Positions 60,780 to 64,000 of a stretch of DNA of 64,000 nt are shown piece by piece. A program made the translations under genes and the position numbers. Below the pieces are notes generated by a model, which was given only the letters and a program-made list of their open reading frames with translations, was not told the DNA's origin and made no database searches. How positions within the stretch are numbered: position 1 is the stretch's first letter; every line of letters starts with the position of its first letter. Source of the DNA: Granulicella paludicola (GTDB lineage: Bacteria; Acidobacteriota; Terriglobia; Terriglobales; Acidobacteriaceae); contig NZ_JAGSYC010000019.1 of assembly GCF_025685545.1 (NCBI RefSeq), positions 62,001 to 126,000 of the forward strand, read 5' to 3'.

Positions 60780-61729
60780 AAATCGTCATTGCAGGTGGAA
60801 GCGGACAGGTTGGCACCATTCTTGCTCGACACTTTCACAACGAGGGCAACCGAGTCTTAGTCCTGAGCCGGCACGTACAGAAAACGCCATGGCAAACGCT
60901 TCACTGGGACGGTGCAACACTGGGGCCTTGGCTTGCGGACGTAGACGATAGCGATGTCTGGATCAATCTTGCAGGCAGAAGTGTGAATTGCCGCTATAAC
61001 AAGCGGAACCGTAGCGACATTTTAAACTCACGCGTTCTGTCCACGGCGGTTCTCCATGAAGCGATCACGCGGCTTGAGAGGCCGCCTGAAGTCTGGCTCA
61101 ACGCCAGCACCGCGACTATTTATCGTCATGCGCTTGATCTCTCGATGGATGAAGCCAGTGGAGAATTGGGAGGAAACGAGCCGGGAGCACCGGATACGTG
61201 GAACTTCTCCATCGGAGTCGCAAAAGCCTGGGAAGAGGCGTTCTTCTCCATCAAGACTCCAGGGACGCGTCAGGTGGCTCTGCGAAGTGCCATGACCTTC
61301 AGTCCCGACCGCGGGGGCGTCTTCGATGTCTTCTCGAAACTGGTTCGTCACGGCCTAGGTGGTACGAATCTACCCGGAACACAGTTTGTTTCCTGGATCC
61401 ATGAGGTCGACTTTATCCGGACAGTCGAATTCTTGATCGCCAATCCGGCCATTTCAGGACCTGTAAACGTTGCGTCTCCTCTTCCACTTCCAAACTCGCA
61501 GTTTCTCCGTATTCTGCGCGAAGCGTGGGGGGCTCGCTTCGGTGTGCCGACGCTACCGTGGATGCTCGAGATCGGTACGTTCCTGCTCCGCACCGAATCC
61601 GAGTTAGTTCTGAAGAGCCGCCGCGTTGTGCCGGGTCGACTACTTGATGCAGGGTTTACATTCCGCTATCCAACATGGCACCAGGCTGCGCTGGACCTCG
61701 TTGCCCGCTCGCGGAGGTATGCCCTGTGA
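60776..61729 (+). CDS. TIGR01777-family epimerase (SDR, YfcH-like)
   Basis: This 317-aa atypical short-chain dehydrogenase has the N-terminal IVIAGGSGQVGTILARHF Rossmann motif, LAGRSVNCRYNKRNR (the family's NL-GxxV/I motif), a W-x-NASTATIYRHA segment and a C-terminal DUF1731-like part (PWMLEIGTFLLRTESELVLKSRRVVPGRLLDAGF). The family binds NAD(P)(H); substrates are unknown. The ATG at 60776 overlaps the SRPBCC stop (ATGA) and its own stop overlaps the next GTG, so translation is coupled along the operon. Confidence 0.85.
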   Translation: MKIVIAGGSGQVGTILARHFHNEGNRVLVLSRHVQKTPWQTLHWDGATLGPWLADVDDSDVWINLAGRSVNCRYNKRNRSDILNSRVLSTAVLHEAITRLERPPEVWLNASTATIYRHALDLSMDEASGELGGNEPGAPDTWNFSIGVAKAWEEAFFSIKTPGTRQVALRSAMTFSPDRGGVFDVFSKLVRHGLGGTNLPGTQFVSWIHEVDFIRTVEFLIANPAISGPVNVASPLPLPNSQFLRILREAWGARFGVPTLPWMLEIGTFLLRTESELVLKSRRVVPGRLLDAGFTFRYPTWHQAALDLVARSRRYAL

Positions 61730-62634
61730 CCGCAACGTCTGGTCTATACATTGAGATCGACATCCAAGCTGACATCGATCTAGTTTGGCGCCTCAGCCAG
61801 GATCCGGCTTCGCATTAGCGCTGGGACCTGCGCTTCAGCGAGATTGAGTACCTCCCGCGACCGAATCCTAACGAACCGCAACGTTTTCTCTATCAGACAC
61901 GCATAGGCTTCGGTCTTGCTGTCGCCGGCACCGGCGAGAGCATGGGGCAGCGGGACTCTCCAGGAGGAGCTCGAACATCTTCGCTGCGATTTGCGTCGGA
62001 CGATTGGAAGTCGCTCATCACAACTGGGTCCGGTTATTGGCGCTACCTTCCTAACACGCGTGGCGTACGTTTCCTTACCTGGTACGACTACGAGGTGCGC
62101 TTTGGCACTCTGGGGCGCTGGGTCGACCGCCTGCTCTTCCGGCCCCTGATGGGCTGGGCAACTGCCTGGAGCTTCGACCGGCTTCGCCTTTGGGCTGAAA
62201 CCGGACAGACACCCGAGTCCACGCTCAGGCTCTCCCTTATCCATGGTGTGGCCCGCATCAGCCTGGCGGCCATCTGGTTCTGGCATGGGCTTGTGCCAAA
62301 GCTTCTGTTTCACCACGTTGACGAACAGGCAATGCTCGTTCAGGCTGGTTTGTCGATCAGGCTTCTGCCTTGGCTGGGGGCACTTGAGATCGTGTTTGCC
62401 TTGATCATCTTGGGCGGTTGGCGTTGGCGCTACATCTTCCCAGGCAATATCGTGATCATGGCTTTAGCCACACTCGGTGTAGCTCATTATTCCCCGGAGT
62501 ACATCCAGGCAGCTTTCAATCCTGTAACGCTAAACCTCTCCGTCATCTCGCTCTCCATTGCGGGCTGGCTTTCTTCACCCATGCTGGCCTCAGCGAGTCG
62601 CTGCCGTCGCAAGCCGGCCAAGGAGCAACCATGA
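61726..62634 (+). pseudogene. SRPBCC-DoxX-like fusion gene interrupted by an in-frame TAG
   Basis: A GTG at 61726 overlaps the previous stop (GTGA) and opens a 302-codon frame broken only by TAG at codon 31 (61816-61818). The residues on both sides are continuous with an SRPBCC-like N-domain (SGLYIEIDIQADIDLVWRLSQDP | RWDLRFSEIEYLPRPNP), followed by a DoxX-like membrane domain (about residues 140-290, four helices). In homologues I recall a Gln at this place, so CAG to TAG is the simplest change. The remaining 230-codon frame from ATG 61942 lacks most of the N-domain. It could be a nonsense mutation, readthrough or a sequencing error. Confidence 0.75.
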
Positions 62635-63308
62635 TCTCCATCTACGAACGCGCTCTTGGTGCCGATTTCTTCAAGCTTCATCCCCAGATTCAACGCCGGT
62701 TCTCCCTCCATTCACAGTCGGGGGTCGGTGCAGTGGGCACCGGAACGATGGAACGGATATGGCACGGAGCTCCCTATACGTTGCCTTTTTTGTACGTCGG
62801 CACTTGGCGGAGCATCATGTTCCCCGAACATGGAAAAGATGTTCCATTCACGATCGAGAACTACGCCTACATTGATCCGCTCGGTCGAGAAACTGTTAGT
62901 TGGGTGCGGACCTTCTCCACTAAACGCAAGCGCCGCTTCGACGCCTACATGATCTTCAGTGAAGAACGCGGCTGCATCATCGACTACCTCGGCACACACC
63001 AGCACTTGGCGGTGGATATACAGGTAAGCGTTGCTGACAATGGCGGCCTTAGGCTCCGCTCTGGAGAGCAACGCTTCTACGAAGGACCAATCGCCTTTCG
63101 CTTTCCTTGGCTCTTCACTGGTGTAGCAGATGTTTGTGAGTGGTATGACAACGATCAGGAATGCTTCTGCATCGACGTGAGTGCCAGGAACCGGATCTGG
63201 GGAGGGCTCTTCGGGTACCGTGGTCGGTTCACGGTTGATTGGGTCAAGATGGCTCCAGAGCAAGTCCCGAGCGCGATCCTGCCCAAGCGCCTCGAAGCGA
63301 GAGTGTAA
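62631..63308 (+). CDS. DUF4166-family protein
   Basis: This 225-aa protein begins SIYERALGADFFKLHPQIQRRFSL, typical of DUF4166, and continues with VSWVRTFSTKRKRRFDAYM, RLRSGEQRFYEGPIAFRFPWLFTGVADVCEWYD and FGYRGRFTVDW. The family is of unknown function, often next to NAD-dependent epimerases or saccharopine-dehydrogenase-like proteins. It is the last gene of the operon and overlaps the DoxX-like frame by ATGA. No export signal is seen. No clear terminator was found in the 238 bp that follow. Confidence 0.8.
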   Translation: MISIYERALGADFFKLHPQIQRRFSLHSQSGVGAVGTGTMERIWHGAPYTLPFLYVGTWRSIMFPEHGKDVPFTIENYAYIDPLGRETVSWVRTFSTKRKRRFDAYMIFSEERGCIIDYLGTHQHLAVDIQVSVADNGGLRLRSGEQRFYEGPIAFRFPWLFTGVADVCEWYDNDQECFCIDVSARNRIWGGLFGYRGRFTVDWVKMAPEQVPSAILPKRLEARV

Positions 63309-63470
63309 CGCTTCAACCCGGCCTCGAGCTTGCAAGTCCTGTTCAGGTCTTACCCATTTTTAGCCAAGACATCGAAGCGATAAGCCTTCCGAGCATGGAG
63401 GGTGAGATGTCGGCGGGAGAGCCGAAGCGGGTCGAGGAAGATAGTAAAGCGGATGGAGCCTCATCAGGAT

Positions 63471-63535
63471 TTTGTTGCATTTTCCTGACATCTGAATATA
63501 CTAAAAAGTAAGAACTTTGCTACATTTATCTGACA
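63471..63535 (+). promoter_or_regulatory. Promoter of the AbiEi-type gene with two 20-bp direct repeats
   Basis: TTTGTTGCATTTTCCTGACA (63471-63490) and TTTGCTACATTTATCTGACA (63516-63535) match at 16 of 20 positions and are 45 bp apart. A promoter, TTGCAT (63475-63480) and TATACT (63497-63502) with a 16-bp spacer, overlaps the first copy; the second lies just downstream of the expected start site. The layout suits autorepression by the antitoxin. Confidence 0.65.
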
Positions 63536-63546
63536 CACTCCTATCC

Positions 63547-64000
63547 ATGTCTACTCCAGCATTCAGCATTCCAGCCGCCATCAGGGACCGCATCTCCGCC
63601 CCGCACCCGCGCGTCTGGACTCCGGAGGACTTCGCCGACCTGGGACCCCGCACGGCGGTCGATCAGGCCCTCCATCGGCTGGTTGCTTCCCGCAGCCTGC
63701 GGCGGATTGCGCGCGGCTTCTATGACACTCCCCAAGACAATCGGCTTACCGGAAAGCCTACCTATCCAAACCCTCGCGACGTGATCGACGCGCTGGCTCG
63801 CAAGGGCAAAGTTCGGATCGTGGTCGATGGCCTCACCGCCGCCAACGATCTTGGCCTCACCGATGCAGTTCCGACGCGCATCGGTGTCCTCACTGATGGA
63901 CGCTTGCGGCCCATCACCCTCGGCAACCTCACTCTCGACTTCCAGTCAGCCGCTCCCAGCCGCCTCTACTGGGCGGGCCGCCCCGCTATGCGCTTTGTGC
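63547..64000 (+). CDS. AbiEi-type antitoxin/transcriptional regulator, partial (3' end outside window)
   Basis: A frame from ATG 63547 stays open for 151 codons to the window end. The N-terminus is a winged-helix domain like that of type IV antitoxin AbiEi: VWTPEDFADLGPRTAVDQAL, HRLVASRSLRRIARGFYD, then NPRDVIDALARKGKVRIVVDG. In AbiE systems the antitoxin represses its own operon and neutralises the nucleotidyltransferase toxin AbiEii, giving phage resistance by abortive infection and plasmid stabilisation. The toxin gene would be expected just beyond the window. The direct repeats upstream are the probable binding sites. Confidence 0.82.
   Translation, partial: MSTPAFSIPAAIRDRISAPHPRVWTPEDFADLGPRTAVDQALHRLVASRSLRRIARGFYDTPQDNRLTGKPTYPNPRDVIDALARKGKVRIVVDGLTAANDLGLTDAVPTRIGVLTDGRLRPITLGNLTLDFQSAAPSRLYWAGRPAMRFV

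Overview
The window looks like chromosome from an Acidobacteriota member, probably the Acidobacteriaceae/Terriglobales group (Granulicella, Terriglobus and Edaphobacter relatives). The grounds are two TIGR03435-type secreted proteins, an Oar-like TonB-dependent receptor with an N-terminal carboxypeptidase-regulatory domain, a hopanoid cluster, many secreted glycoside hydrolases, and family-specific small proteins. This rests on recognising families by eye; no database search was run.

Layout. 1-2.2 kb: the 5' part of an exbB/tolQ gene (minus strand), divergent from recN, whose leader carries a 20-bp perfect palindrome. 2.3-8.2 kb: ispH and a hopanoid operon (shc, hpnH, an unknown 152-aa protein, hpnA). 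8.2-19.4 kb: a carbohydrate locus with a glycoamylase-like enzyme, two tandem GH39 enzymes and a large TonB-type receptor on the minus strand, facing a LacI-family regulator, a nucleoside-phosphorylase-family protein and a zinc alcohol dehydrogenase on the plus strand. A CAAACGTTTG palindrome lies in the divergent promoter region. 19.4-25.4 kb: a cytochrome c oxidase operon (subunits II, I, III and a 66-aa coupled membrane protein) behind pdxT, a SYLF-domain protein and pdxS.

25.5-35.8 kb: mostly housekeeping genes: ppk, a small secreted repeat protein, ctaA, proC, a degenerate sigma-54-activator-like protein, a bacilliredoxin, murB and modABC. 35.7-46 kb: thrC and thrB separated by an orphan 429-aa membrane protein, two TIGR03435 proteins, thioredoxin, a CorC/HlyC-type membrane protein, a quinone oxidoreductase and a GH1 protein lacking the usual acid/base glutamate. 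46-59 kb: envelope and polysaccharide functions: a Wza-like export protein, a 1,332-aa lipoprotein with seven beta-repeats and a GH44 domain, a plant-like GDP-mannose 3,5-epimerase, a WecG/TagA glycosyltransferase, a CAP protein, and peptide ABC permeases DppB and DppC split onto opposite strands.

59.1-64 kb: a tRNA-Asn(GTT) with a good promoter and terminator, followed by what looks like an accessory segment. It holds a five-gene operon joined throughout by 4-bp overlaps (TetR, SRPBCC, TIGR01777 epimerase, SRPBCC-DoxX-like protein with an in-frame TAG, DUF4166). The TetR start codon sits inside a perfect 16-bp palindrome, with a second site 50 bp upstream. The window ends inside an AbiEi-type antitoxin gene whose promoter is bracketed by 20-bp direct repeats. 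This TetR operon is the best candidate for a little-described system.

Three stretches over 300 bases lack a convincing gene: 31896-32317, 47938-48356 and 59206-59580. Each is described below.
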